Shown: positions 6,617-14,870, counted from the stretch's first letter. The stretch: DNA of 16,446 nt from Dictyoglomaceae bacterium (GCA_028276205.1 JAPYWU010000011.1:1-16446); one strand, 5' to 3'. The notes: generated by a model not told the origin, from the letters alone. Numbers and translations: made by a program.

Positions 6617-7564
6617 ATGTTTAATACTCGCAGTATTGCTGAAGGAAGTTTAATAACCGCTATAAGTATTATTTTGTTTTGGCTTTCTTATTGGTTCTTT
6701 CCTCTAATTTTCTTTTGTTCTTTGCCATTTATATTTTTATCTTATCGACATAATATTAAAATATGCTTTCTTTCTCTTCTAATTTCCTTTATTCTTGCAA
6801 GTTTGATGATGAATCCATTTAGTACTTTTGCTTTATTTTTACCTTCGGGTTTTTTTGGTATTTTTATTGGATACGGCATAAAAGCAAAATGGAACATATA
6901 TAAGTTATTGTTTGTTGGTTTTGTTATACTTCTATTTTTTCAAGTATTAGATATATTGATTTCTATGATATTTTTTAAAATCCCCTTTGAGAAAGCTCTT
7001 GGATTAGATGTTTACAAGGAAAGTTGGCAGAAATCATCAGAACTTTTATCTAAATATTTTAAAGATAAGGAATCTCAAGAAATCATTAATTTACAGGGAA
7101 GCTTTGTTAAAAACATAAATCTTTTTATCCCAACTCTTCTAATTATTTCTGCCTTCACCCAAGTTATAATAAATTATCTCATAGCTGAAAGGGTTTTAAG
7201 AAGATTCCAAGTAGATATTCCAAAGTTACCAAATATAGAATATTTAAGAGTTCCTAAAAAGTTATTATTTATTCTCTTTCTTATATATATAATATCTGGA
7301 TTAACTTATAGTTTTTTAAAAACTTTATCATGGCTTCAATATTTAGGTATAAATATTTCTTTATTGATACAAGCCTTGGTACTTGTGAATGGATATATTT
7401 TCCTTTGGATATTTCTAAAAAAATATATTGAGGTCAAATGGCTTAGATGGTTGTTATTGATTCTTATAATTTTAAATCCCATTTTCGGGAGTATAATATT
7501 TATAGTGGGACTTATAGATATTTTTTATCCTTTAAGAGAGAAAATCTTAATGAAAAGGGAGTAG
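6617..7564 (+). CDS. DUF2232 (YybS-like) multi-pass membrane protein
   Basis: A hydrophobic protein of 315 residues with about seven or eight predicted membrane segments (roughly 10-42, 48-85 as two, 95-118, 168-190, 216-235, 245-265 and 277-302). The more polar region near 120-165 is a likely loop. The opening TRSIAEGSLITAISIILF resembles the start of the DUF2232/YybS family. Its place between rpsR and rplI-dnaB is the same as yybS in Bacillus. The function is not established; related proteins have been described as possible ECF-type membrane components, which I cannot confirm here. The ATG directly follows the terminator T-run and has no Shine-Dalgarno sequence. The gene ends 4 bases before rplI. 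Confidence 0.8.
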   Translation: MFNTRSIAEGSLITAISIILFWLSYWFFPLIFFCSLPFIFLSYRHNIKICFLSLLISFILASLMMNPFSTFALFLPSGFFGIFIGYGIKAKWNIYKLLFVGFVILLFFQVLDILISMIFFKIPFEKALGLDVYKESWQKSSELLSKYFKDKESQEIINLQGSFVKNINLFIPTLLIISAFTQVIINYLIAERVLRRFQVDIPKLPNIEYLRVPKKLLFILFLIYIISGLTYSFLKTLSWLQYLGINISLLIQALVLVNGYIFLWIFLKKYIEVKWLRWLLLILIILNPIFGSIIFIVGLIDIFYPLREKILMKRE

Positions 7565-7568
7565 AGAT

Positions 7569-8027
7569 ATGAAAAAGATTAAAGTAATGCTTTTGAAAGA
7601 TGTAAGCAATCTTGGGAAAAAGGGAGATGTTATTGATGTAAGTGATGGATATGCAAGAAATTATTTATTTCCAAAAGGCTTAGCTCAAGAAGTCAATGAG
7701 GGTTTATTAGAAAATTTGAAATTACAGGAAATTTCTAAAAAGAAAAAGGAAGAAAAATTGATAGAAAAGTTTAGAAAGGAAAAGGAATTAATAGAGAAGA
7801 ATACATATGTTATTAAAGCTAAGGTAGGGGAGACAGGTAAACTTTTTGGCTCGATAACAAGTAAGGATGTGGCGGATATTATAAACGAGAGATTAAAACT
7901 TGGTATAGATAAACGACAAGTAGAGTTAGAGGAACCAATTAAATCTATGGGAGAATATGAAGTAGCTATAAAACTTCATCCTCAAATTGTTGCTAAAGCA
8001 AAAATTATTGTGGAAGCAGAGAAATAG
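7569..8027 (+). CDS. rplI: 50S ribosomal protein L9
   Basis: L9 binds 23S rRNA through its N-terminal domain and reaches out from the large subunit. The 152 residues show the signature KVMLLKDVSNLGKKGDVIDVSDGYARNYLFPKGLA across residues 5-39, then the long charged connecting helix (about 45-80, rich in KKKKEEK), then a C-terminal domain starting near VIKAKVGETGKLFGSIT. Length is normal. The ATG has GGGAG 6 bases upstream, within the end of the DUF2232 gene. The stop directly abuts the dnaB start codon. Confidence 0.97.
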   Translation: MKKIKVMLLKDVSNLGKKGDVIDVSDGYARNYLFPKGLAQEVNEGLLENLKLQEISKKKKEEKLIEKFRKEKELIEKNTYVIKAKVGETGKLFGSITSKDVADIINERLKLGIDKRQVELEEPIKSMGEYEVAIKLHPQIVAKAKIIVEAEK

Positions 8028-9389
8028 ATGAAAAATAAAGAAGATATATTAGGAAAAGTTCCACCTCATAATGAAGAAGCAGAGCAGGCTGTTTTAGGAG
8101 CAATGCTCCTATCTCGAGATGCTATTGCAAAAGTTATTGAAATTCTTCAATCAGATAGTTTTTATTATGAACATCATAGTATTATTTTTAGGGTTATTGT
8201 AGAGCTTTTTGAGAGGGGACTTCCAGTAGATTTAGTATCTGTGACAGAGGAGTTAAGGAGTAGAAATTTATTAGAAAGAGTTGGGGGTAGTGTATATGTT
8301 GCATCTTTGTTAGATGTAGTACCTACAGCAGCAAATGTAGAATATTATGCTAATATTGTTGCTGAGAAGGCTTTACTTAGAAAACTTATATATGCAGGTA
8401 CGGAAATAGTATCCTTAGGCTATAGAGAAAATGAAGCCCCAGAACTTCTGGTAGATAAGGCTGAACAATTAATATTTGATATAGCACAACATCATAGATT
8501 TAGAACCTTAGTACCTCTTAGAGATATACTTGCAAAAAGTTTTAAAGAAATAGAAAGATTGCACCAAACTGGAAAACCTTATACAGGTATTCCTACTGGA
8601 TTTTGGGATTTAGATAGAAAAACTGGAGGCTTACAACCATCTGATCTTATCATTGTAGCTGCAAGACCTGGAATGGGAAAAACATCTTTTTGTTTGAATA
8701 TTGCCCAACATGTAGCTATAGAAGAACATTTACCTGTTGCTATTTTTAGTTTAGAAATGTCAAGTTTCCAATTAGCTCTAAGACTTTTAGGGTCAGAAGC
8801 CCAAATAGATATTCACAGATTGCGAACAGGTCAGATTAAAGAACATGAGTGGCCAAAATTAGCAAGAGCTTTTGGTAAGCTTGCGGAAGCACCTATTTTT
8901 GTTGATGATACTCCTGATTTGAATGTTATAGAGATGAGAGCAAGAGCAAGAAGATTAAAAGCGGAAAGAGGACTGGCGCTTATAATTGTAGATTATTTAC
9001 AGCTTATAAGGTTACTTGATAGAGATAAGAGTGAGCATCAACAAATATCAGAAATCTCAAGAGGATTAAAATCCTTAGCTCGTGAGTTAGAGGTTCCAGT
9101 AATTGCTATATCTCAGTTATCAAGAGCAGTAGAAACAAGAGCAGAAAGAAGACCACAACTTTCTGATTTAAGAGGTTCAGGAGGATTAGAGCAAGATGCG
9201 GATGTAGTAATTTTTATATATAGAGAAGGATATTATAAGGTTCAAGAATCAGAAGTAGAGTCAGATATGCCTGAAGAGGTAGAAATCATAATAGCTAAAC
9301 AAAGGAATGGACCTACAGGAACTGTGAAATTGCTATTTCTCAAGAATTCTACTTCTTTTAAGTCGCTAAGTTTAAGAGAAGAATTCTAA
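8028..9389 (+). CDS. dnaB: Replicative DNA helicase DnaB
   Basis: The ring helicase of the replication fork. Of 453 residues, the N-terminal DnaB domain (about 10-115, starting PPHNEEAEQAVLGAMLLSRD) is followed by a linker and the RecA-like ATPase domain. Walker A is ARPGMGKTS (212-220), Walker B is IIVDYLQL with D322, and the DNA-binding/sensor stretch runs ISQLSRAVETRAERRPQLSDLRGSGGLEQDADVV. The helicase domain is unbroken, with no intein, although dnaB is a frequent intein host. The ATG follows the rplI stop with no gap and only a weak upstream GGAAG, so translational coupling is likely. No terminator is visible after it. Confidence 0.98.
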   Translation: MKNKEDILGKVPPHNEEAEQAVLGAMLLSRDAIAKVIEILQSDSFYYEHHSIIFRVIVELFERGLPVDLVSVTEELRSRNLLERVGGSVYVASLLDVVPTAANVEYYANIVAEKALLRKLIYAGTEIVSLGYRENEAPELLVDKAEQLIFDIAQHHRFRTLVPLRDILAKSFKEIERLHQTGKPYTGIPTGFWDLDRKTGGLQPSDLIIVAARPGMGKTSFCLNIAQHVAIEEHLPVAIFSLEMSSFQLALRLLGSEAQIDIHRLRTGQIKEHEWPKLARAFGKLAEAPIFVDDTPDLNVIEMRARARRLKAERGLALIIVDYLQLIRLLDRDKSEHQQISEISRGLKSLARELEVPVIAISQLSRAVETRAERRPQLSDLRGSGGLEQDADVVIFIYREGYYKVQESEVESDMPEEVEIIIAKQRNGPTGTVKLLFLKNSTSFKSLSLREEF

Positions 9390-9391
9390 AT

Positions 9392-9420
9392 TTGACTATA
9401 GGCATTTAAAGGATTATAAT
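9392..9420 (+). promoter_or_regulatory. Strong predicted promoter for the mglB-mglA gene group
   Basis: TTGACT (9392-9397), a 17-base spacer and TATAAT (9415-9420) make the best sigma-70 match in the window, directly after the dnaB stop. The start would be near 9427. An AT-only inverted repeat, AATTTTT-GT-AAAAATT (9418-9433), overlaps the -10 box and start site. The leader then carries AAGGAGG at 9452-9458. Confidence 0.85.
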
Positions 9421-9465
9421 TTTTGTAAAAATTTTTAATTAAGTTATATCTAAGGAGGGTTCTAA

Positions 9466-9948
9466 ATGGATGAAAGAGAACAGATATTATCTTTAGTTAT
9501 ATCACTGGAAGATCAGGAAGAGATTGAACGTTATTTGGGACAATTTTTATCGGAATCAAAAGCTAAGGCTGCTCTATTAATAGATAAAAGTGGTACTGTT
9601 ATTGGTGGTAGAGGTACAGCTTCTCAGTTTGATTTTGTTACTATCTCTGCCTTGGCTGCGGGTGCTTTCTCTGCGACTCAAGAATTGGCAAAACTTCTTG
9701 GGGAAGAAGAGTTTTCTTTAATATTCCATCAAGGTAAAAGAAACCACTTACATATATCCCATATTGAAAAACAGGTCTTGCTCTTAGTTATTTTTGATGA
9801 TTCTACCACATTAGGAATGGTAAGACTTTTTGCACAAAAAGCTTGTGAAAATTTAGCTAAAATAATCAAGAAAATTAAGGAAAAGCAGAAAGATATTCCA
9901 AAAGCTGAATTCAATTTTAATGATATAGAAGATTTCTTTAAAAAGTAA
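9466..9948 (+). CDS. mglB: Roadblock/LC7 domain protein, MglB-like
   Basis: A 160-residue cytosolic protein. The Roadblock/LC7 fold spans about 15-130: an amphipathic first helix (EDQEEIERYLGQFLSES), strands at AALLIDKSGTVIGGRG, the helix TISALAAGAFSATQELAKLLG, and paired strands ending LLLVIFDDSTTLGMVR. A lysine-rich helix and a polar tail (DIEDFFKK) follow. In known systems MglB is the GTPase-activating partner of the small GTPase MglA and forms dimers. The gene directly downstream encodes an MglA, which supports this pairing. The start is set by AAGGAGG 7 bases upstream. The family is recognised from fold and context; the exact orthology is inferred. Confidence 0.82.
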   Translation: MDEREQILSLVISLEDQEEIERYLGQFLSESKAKAALLIDKSGTVIGGRGTASQFDFVTISALAAGAFSATQELAKLLGEEEFSLIFHQGKRNHLHISHIEKQVLLLVIFDDSTTLGMVRLFAQKACENLAKIIKKIKEKQKDIPKAEFNFNDIEDFFKK

Positions 9949-9974
9949 AAAATTTTAAAAAAGGTGAAAAATCT

Positions 9975-10562
9975 ATGGCTGTCTTAAATTATGCTGCAAA
10001 AGAGATAACTTGTAAAATTGTTTATTGTGGTCCTGGTTTGAGTGGTAAAACGGTAAATTTACAACAAATATACAAAATGGTTTCTCCTGATAGGAGAGGT
10101 GAATTAGTCTCTTTAGCTACAGAAACAGAGAGAACTTTATTTTTTGACTTTCTCCCTTTAGATTTAGGGACAGTTCAAGGTTTTAAATTGAGATTCCAAT
10201 TGTATACAACTCCAGGTCAAGCTTTATATGAGGCAAGTAGAAAACTAATTTTAAGAGGTGTCGATGGTTTAGTTTTTGTGGTAGATTCTCAGAGGAGTAG
10301 ATTAGAAGAGAATGTAAGAATTTTTGAGGCATTAAAAAGAGAGTTAGCAGCTGTTGGTTATGAATTTAATAATTTACCATTTGTTTTTCAATATAACAAA
10401 AGAGATTTACCAGATATAGTAAGTGTTGAGGAATTAAATGAGAAACTAAATCCTGAAGGTAAATATAAATATTTTGAGGCAGTTGCAATAGAAGGGAAAG
10501 GAGTAATGGAAACATTGAAAGCTATATCTCAGGAGGTTTTGTTGAAGTTAACCCGTGGATAA
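9975..10562 (+). CDS. mglA: MglA-type Ras-like small GTPase
   Basis: A 195-residue small GTPase; in other bacteria this family sets cell polarity and localises motility or surface machinery. The P-loop is GPGLSGKT (19-26), the switch II region is TTPGQ (78-82) where Ras has DTAGQ, and the guanine-specificity motif is NKRD (141-144). R53, T54 and Q82, which serve in GTP hydrolysis in characterised MglA proteins, are present at the same positions. The family stretch FFDFLPLDLG is at 56-65. It should therefore be an active GTPase. It lies 26 bases after mglB with AAGGTG upstream, and its end overlaps the following kinase gene by 8 bp. Confidence 0.93.
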   Translation: MAVLNYAAKEITCKIVYCGPGLSGKTVNLQQIYKMVSPDRRGELVSLATETERTLFFDFLPLDLGTVQGFKLRFQLYTTPGQALYEASRKLILRGVDGLVFVVDSQRSRLEENVRIFEALKRELAAVGYEFNNLPFVFQYNKRDLPDIVSVEELNEKLNPEGKYKYFEAVAIEGKGVMETLKAISQEVLLKLTRG

Positions 10563-11328
10563 GAGAAACATTAATTTAATAAAAATAGGTGGAAACCTCT
10601 TAAATAAGCTCCCTCTTTTTTTAAAAGAGATAAAAAATTTGCATGATAAAGGGGAAAATTTTGTTTTGGTTCACGGTGGAGGAAAAGAAATTAATTTTTG
10701 GATGGAGAAATTTGGGTTGGAGCCTAAATTTGTAAAAGGAAGAAGAGTTACAGATGAGGAAACTCTAAAAATTGTAGAAATGGTCCTCTCTGGAGAAATA
10801 CAGGGAAAGGTTTTATCTCAAATGAAAAAAGAAAATATAAGGGCTATTGGGATTAATGGTAAATCTATTTTTTATTGTAAAAAATTATATATTGATGATA
10901 TTGATCTTGGTTATGTAGGAGAGGTTATTAACGTGGATTTGGAACCTATCAATGCTTTGTTAGAGAAGAGGTATGTATTAGTTATATCATCTATTGGAGT
11001 GGATAACGAAGGAAATTCTTATAATATAAATGCTGATACTGCAGCATTATCCTTAGGAGTTTTTCTTAAAGTTAATAGACTTATTTTTTGTACTGATGTT
11101 CCAGGAGTTATGATTGAAGAAGATGGTAAGGAAAAAGTTGTAAAATCTCTTAATGTAGATAATGCTTTAGAATTGATAAAAGATGGTAAGATAACTGGAG
11201 GTATGATTCCTAAGGTTGAATCTTCTTTATTTGCTATTAAAAATGGAGTAGAAAAGGTACAGATATGGGGAGGAGATGATTTCTCAAAGGTTTGGAATTA
11301 TGAAGAGGGAACTTTATTTTATGTTTAG
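10555..11328 (+). CDS. argB: Acetylglutamate kinase-like amino acid kinase
   Basis: A 257-residue amino-acid-kinase-fold protein, most like N-acetylglutamate kinase, which phosphorylates N-acetylglutamate in arginine synthesis. Motifs are KIGGN (10-14, K10), HGGGKEI (40-46), GRRVTDEETL (62-71), NINADTAA (157-164, D162) and GGMIPKVE with K220. The GRRVTD substrate loop favours ArgB over the lysine-pathway LysZ, although LysZ remains an alternative. It lacks the N-terminal helix found in arginine-inhibited hexameric enzymes. The start is GTG, inside the mglA end. An in-frame stop just upstream (10549-10551) leaves no longer form, and AGGAGG is rather far away (19 bases), so coupling to mglA is likely. 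No other arginine gene is near. Confidence 0.78.
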   Translation: MDKRNINLIKIGGNLLNKLPLFLKEIKNLHDKGENFVLVHGGGKEINFWMEKFGLEPKFVKGRRVTDEETLKIVEMVLSGEIQGKVLSQMKKENIRAIGINGKSIFYCKKLYIDDIDLGYVGEVINVDLEPINALLEKRYVLVISSIGVDNEGNSYNINADTAALSLGVFLKVNRLIFCTDVPGVMIEEDGKEKVVKSLNVDNALELIKDGKITGGMIPKVESSLFAIKNGVEKVQIWGGDDFSKVWNYEEGTLFYV

Positions 11329-11346
11329 GAATAAGGGGGAAGAGTA

Positions 11347-12738
11347 ATGGATGAAACAAGATATGATGATGAAATAAGCTTAGTAGAGCTTTTTTTTGTT
11401 ATTTGGAAAAGAAAAAAACTCATAATATCATTATTTTTAATAGCAACTATTATAGCTCTTCTTTATAGTTTACTTTCTCCTAAAATATATGAATCTAAGG
11501 CTGTTATACTTCTTCCTTCCCAAAATACTAGTAGTTCTTCTTTAGCAGCTTTAGCTCAAAGTCTTCCTATTTCTCTTGGTATAAGTTTACCTACAACACC
11601 TTCAGCTAATATGGTGGCTATTTTGAAAAGTAGAACAGCTGCAGAATATGTTTTTGATAAATTAAACTTGGAAAATTATTTTAGAGAAAAAACTAAAGAT
11701 GATGCTTTGGAAAAATTAATGAAAAGTATAAGAATTACAACTAATGATAAAGAAAATACTATAACTATATCCGCAGAAGCAAAGGATCCAAAACTTGCAG
11801 CAGATATTGCAAATACTTATATAGAAGCCTTAGAGAAGATAAATGCATCTCTTAATATATATACAGCAAAGAGAACAAGAGAATTTTTGGAGAAGCAAAT
11901 AGAGAGAGTTAAAAAAGAACTTGAAATGGCTGAGAATCGTTTAAGAGAATTTCAAGAAAAAAATCTTATTTTTGATGTGGACGAAGAGGCAAAAAATGTT
12001 ATTGATAATCTTGCAAAACTGGAAGCTGAAAGACAGATAACTTTAGTATCTCTGAATGTGGCTAAAGAAAGTCTTGAAAATCTTAAAAATGAACTTATAA
12101 AACAGCAAAAAATACAAAAGGAAGATTTACTTGCTATTACCTCTCTTACTGCCACATCAACTGTTCTTTCTGATCTAAGAAATAAACTTATTTCTCAAGA
12201 ATCAGAATTAGCTATGCTTACTATTGATTATGGAGAAAATCACCCCAAAGTAGTTTCAATGAAGTATGCAATAGAGCAAACTAAGAAACTTTTGAGAGAT
12301 GAATTAGAAAGAATATATAAGGCAATAAATAATACTTCCCTTTATGATCTGTTTAATCTTCAGATTAATATATTAAGTAATGAAGCAAAAGAGAAGGCAT
12401 TAAATAAAATTTTGGAAGATTATCAAAGAAAACTTTCTAATCTTCCAGAATTAGGATTACAATTAACAAAATTATTAAGAGATGTAAAAGTACAAGAAAC
12501 TATATATACTATGCTTTTGTCCCAATATGAACAAGCAAAAATAGACGAGACTAAGGAAATGGTTAATATATCAGTTCTTGACCCTGCAATGCCACCTTTA
12601 AAAAAATCAAAGCCTTCTACTATCCTTAATGTACTTATAGCAGGTATAAGTAGTATATTTTTAGGAATTTTTCTTGCCTTTTTCCTAAATTTTTGGGAGG
12701 GTTTTAAAAAAGAATGGAATAAATTGGGAGGTCAATAA
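11347..12738 (+). CDS. Wzz-type polysaccharide chain-length determinant / co-polymerase
   Basis: A 463-residue inner-membrane protein of the Wzz family, which sets chain length in surface-polysaccharide assembly. The N-terminal Wzz domain opens EISLVELFFVIWKRKKLI, with membrane helix 1 at about 28-46. A large outside part contains coiled-coil stretches (about 180-260 and 310-400, rich in E, K and L). A proline-rich segment (DPAMPPLKKSKPS) and membrane helix 2 (about 430-450) complete the usual topology. It ends 13 or so residues after helix 2, so there is no fused tyrosine kinase. GGGGGA lies before the ATG. Its stop shares one base with the next start (TAATG), coupling it to the aminotransferase. 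Confidence 0.9.
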   Translation: MDETRYDDEISLVELFFVIWKRKKLIISLFLIATIIALLYSLLSPKIYESKAVILLPSQNTSSSSLAALAQSLPISLGISLPTTPSANMVAILKSRTAAEYVFDKLNLENYFREKTKDDALEKLMKSIRITTNDKENTITISAEAKDPKLAADIANTYIEALEKINASLNIYTAKRTREFLEKQIERVKKELEMAENRLREFQEKNLIFDVDEEAKNVIDNLAKLEAERQITLVSLNVAKESLENLKNELIKQQKIQKEDLLAITSLTATSTVLSDLRNKLISQESELAMLTIDYGENHPKVVSMKYAIEQTKKLLRDELERIYKAINNTSLYDLFNLQINILSNEAKEKALNKILEDYQRKLSNLPELGLQLTKLLRDVKVQETIYTMLLSQYEQAKIDETKEMVNISVLDPAMPPLKKSKPSTILNVLIAGISSIFLGIFLAFFLNFWEGFKKEWNKLGGQ

Positions 12739-13841
12739 TGAATATCCCAGCTTTTGATTTGAAGAGACAATATAGAAATTTATCTTCCGAATTATTACCT
12801 ATTTTAGAAGAAGTAATGGCGAAGGGGCAATTTATATTAGGAGAGAATGTGGAACTTCTTGAGAAAGAACTTGCAGATTATTGTGGTACAAAATATGCGG
12901 TAGGGGTTGCTTCAGGTACTGACGCTCTTTTATTGTCTTTAGAAGCCTTAGGTATTGGAGAAGGGGATGAAGTTATTACAACTCCTTTTACTTTTTTTGC
13001 TACTTCAGAGGTAATTTCTTTATTAAAAGCAAAACCAGTTTTTGTAGATATAGACTCTAAAACTTTTAATATAGATCCTGATAAAATAGAAGACGCAATA
13101 ACCACAAAGACAAAAGCCGTTATTCCTGTCCATCTTTTTGGACAGATGGCAGAGATGGATGATATTGAGTATCTTGCTGAAAAATACGATCTTTATATTA
13201 TAGAGGATGCTTGTCAAGCTATAGGAGCTGAGTATAAAGGAAGGCGAGCTGGAAGTATTGGAGATACTGGATGTTTTAGCTTTTTCCCTACAAAAAATTT
13301 AGGTGCTTTCGGTGATGGTGGTTTAATTACAACTAATGATGAAAAGTTGTATGAAAAGATAAAACTGCTTAGAGTGCATGGAAGTAGGAAAAAATATTAT
13401 CATGAATTGATAGGGCATAATAGTAGATTAGATGAAATACAGGCTGCTATTCTTAGAGTAAAATTGAAGTATTTAGATGATTGGATTGAGAGAAGGATAG
13501 AAATTGCAAAAATTTATTCGGAGGGTCTTAAAGATTTAGATGTTATAGTCCCTGAAGTAAAGCCATATTTAAGACATGTATACCATCAATATGTAATAAG
13601 AACTAAGCATAGAGATGAATTACAAGAGTATCTTTTTAATAAAGGTATTGGTACTGCCATATATTATCCTTTACCTCTTCATTTACAAGAATGTTATAAG
13701 GATTTAGGTTATAGAGAAGGAGATCTTCCTGAAGCTGAAAAAGCAAGTAAAGAAGTTATTGCATTACCGATGTGGCCAGAACTTACCAACGAGGAAGTAA
13801 ATTATATTGTTGAGTCAATCAGAGAATTTTTCCTAAATTGA
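12738..13841 (+). CDS. DegT/DnrJ/EryC1-family sugar aminotransferase
   Basis: A PLP-dependent aminotransferase of 367 residues that places an amino group on a nucleotide-linked keto sugar. Seen are the N-terminal IPAFDLKRQY, SGTDAL (60-65), EDACQAIGA (156-164) and the PLP lysine K186 in FPTKNLGAFGDGG. Length is normal. WbpE/WlbC-type enzymes acting on UDP-linked 3-keto sugars are the closest I can name from sequence; the true substrate is not decidable here. GGGAGG at 12726-12731 serves the ATG, which overlaps the wzz stop by one base. Together with wzz and galE it points to an amino-sugar-containing surface polysaccharide. Confidence 0.88.
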   Translation: MNIPAFDLKRQYRNLSSELLPILEEVMAKGQFILGENVELLEKELADYCGTKYAVGVASGTDALLLSLEALGIGEGDEVITTPFTFFATSEVISLLKAKPVFVDIDSKTFNIDPDKIEDAITTKTKAVIPVHLFGQMAEMDDIEYLAEKYDLYIIEDACQAIGAEYKGRRAGSIGDTGCFSFFPTKNLGAFGDGGLITTNDEKLYEKIKLLRVHGSRKKYYHELIGHNSRLDEIQAAILRVKLKYLDDWIERRIEIAKIYSEGLKDLDVIVPEVKPYLRHVYHQYVIRTKHRDELQEYLFNKGIGTAIYYPLPLHLQECYKDLGYREGDLPEAEKASKEVIALPMWPELTNEEVNYIVESIREFFLN

Positions 13842-13856
13842 AGGAGGATTGTTATA

Positions 13857-14846
13857 ATGGGATATATATTGGTAACTGGTGGTGCAGGATATATAGGAAG
13901 TCATGTGGTTAAAGATCTTCTTAAAAGGGGATATGAAGTTGTGGTTTTGGATAATTTGGAGAAGGGGCATAAAAAAGCTATATTGTCTAAATATTTTGAG
14001 AACATTGATCTAAAAGATAAAGAAAAGGTTAAAGAAGTTTTTAATAAATATAAAATAGATGCAGTTATGCATTTTGCAGCTTTGAGTACTGTAGGAGAAT
14101 CTATGCAAAATCCTGGTAAATATTATGAAAATAATATATTAGGAGGATTAAACCTTTTAGAATCGATGAAAGATTTTGAGGTAAAATATTTTATTTTTTC
14201 ATCAACTGCAGCGGTATATGGTGAACCTAAAATTATTCCAATTCCAGAGGAGCATCCTAAAAATCCTACTAACGTTTACGGGTCTTCGAAATTGATGTTT
14301 GAAGAAATATTAAATTGGTATGATAATCTTTTTGGAATTAAATATATTTCTCTTCGGTATTTTAATGCTGCTGGTGCAGATATGGAGGGAGAATTAGGAG
14401 AAGATCACAGACCTGAAACCCATTTAATACCCATTGTCTTAAAGACAGCTTTAAAGCAAAGAGAATATGTAGAAATATATGGTACAGACTATCCAACCCC
14501 TGATGGTACATGCATTAGGGATTATATACATGTGTCTGATCTTTCAAAAGCACACATTTTAGCTTTGGAGGCTTTATTAAATGGTATGAATTCGGAAGTT
14601 TTTAATCTTGGTAATTCAAGAGGATATTCTGTTAAAGAAGTGATAAAGACTGCTGAAAATGTAGTGGGTGAAAAAATTCCAATAAAAGAGGCACCAAGAA
14701 GACCTGGAGATCCTGCCATTCTTATAGCAAGCTCTGATAAGATTAAAAAAGAATTGCAATGGCAACCCGATTTTCCAGATTTAGAAACCATGATTTTATC
14801 TGCATGGAATTGGATGAAAAATCACCCTTTTGGATATTCAGAATAA
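13857..14846 (+). CDS. galE: UDP-glucose 4-epimerase
   Basis: An extended short-chain dehydrogenase of 329 residues that interconverts UDP-glucose and UDP-galactose (or the N-acetyl forms) with bound NAD. The NAD loop GGAGYIG is at 8-14. The catalytic SST lies at 115-117 and the YxxxK pair is Y141/K145 in YGSSK. The substrate-side signatures LRYFNAAGAD and GTDYPTPDGTCIRDYIHV are typical of GalE rather than of other NDP-sugar epimerases or dehydratases. A strong AAGGAGG directly follows the previous stop. It supplies galactosyl donors to the same polysaccharide pathway as wzz and the aminotransferase. Confidence 0.93.
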   Translation: MGYILVTGGAGYIGSHVVKDLLKRGYEVVVLDNLEKGHKKAILSKYFENIDLKDKEKVKEVFNKYKIDAVMHFAALSTVGESMQNPGKYYENNILGGLNLLESMKDFEVKYFIFSSTAAVYGEPKIIPIPEEHPKNPTNVYGSSKLMFEEILNWYDNLFGIKYISLRYFNAAGADMEGELGEDHRPETHLIPIVLKTALKQREYVEIYGTDYPTPDGTCIRDYIHVSDLSKAHILALEALLNGMNSEVFNLGNSRGYSVKEVIKTAENVVGEKIPIKEAPRRPGDPAILIASSDKIKKELQWQPDFPDLETMILSAWNWMKNHPFGYSE

Positions 14847-14859
14847 AATTTGATATAAT
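14830..14859 (+). promoter_or_regulatory. Predicted promoter for smpB-ssrA
   Basis: TTGGAT (14830-14835), an 18-base spacer and TATAAT (14854-14859), overlapping the end of galE. The start would fall near 14866-14867, only about 4-5 bases before the smpB ATG. Confidence 0.6.
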
Positions 14860-14870
14860 TTATATAGAAA

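Noticed and set aside
12878..13217. Minus-strand frames inside the aminotransferase gene, and similar frames on the opposite strand of thrC, hom, lysA, wzz and galE
   Set aside because: All are antisense to genes with clear family motifs, have no ribosome binding site and show no recognisable domain.
13853..13858. TATAAT directly at the galE start as a promoter -10 box
   Set aside because: It overlaps the ATG itself, so a transcript from it would lack the start codon. AAGGAGG just upstream shows that the region is a normal translation start.
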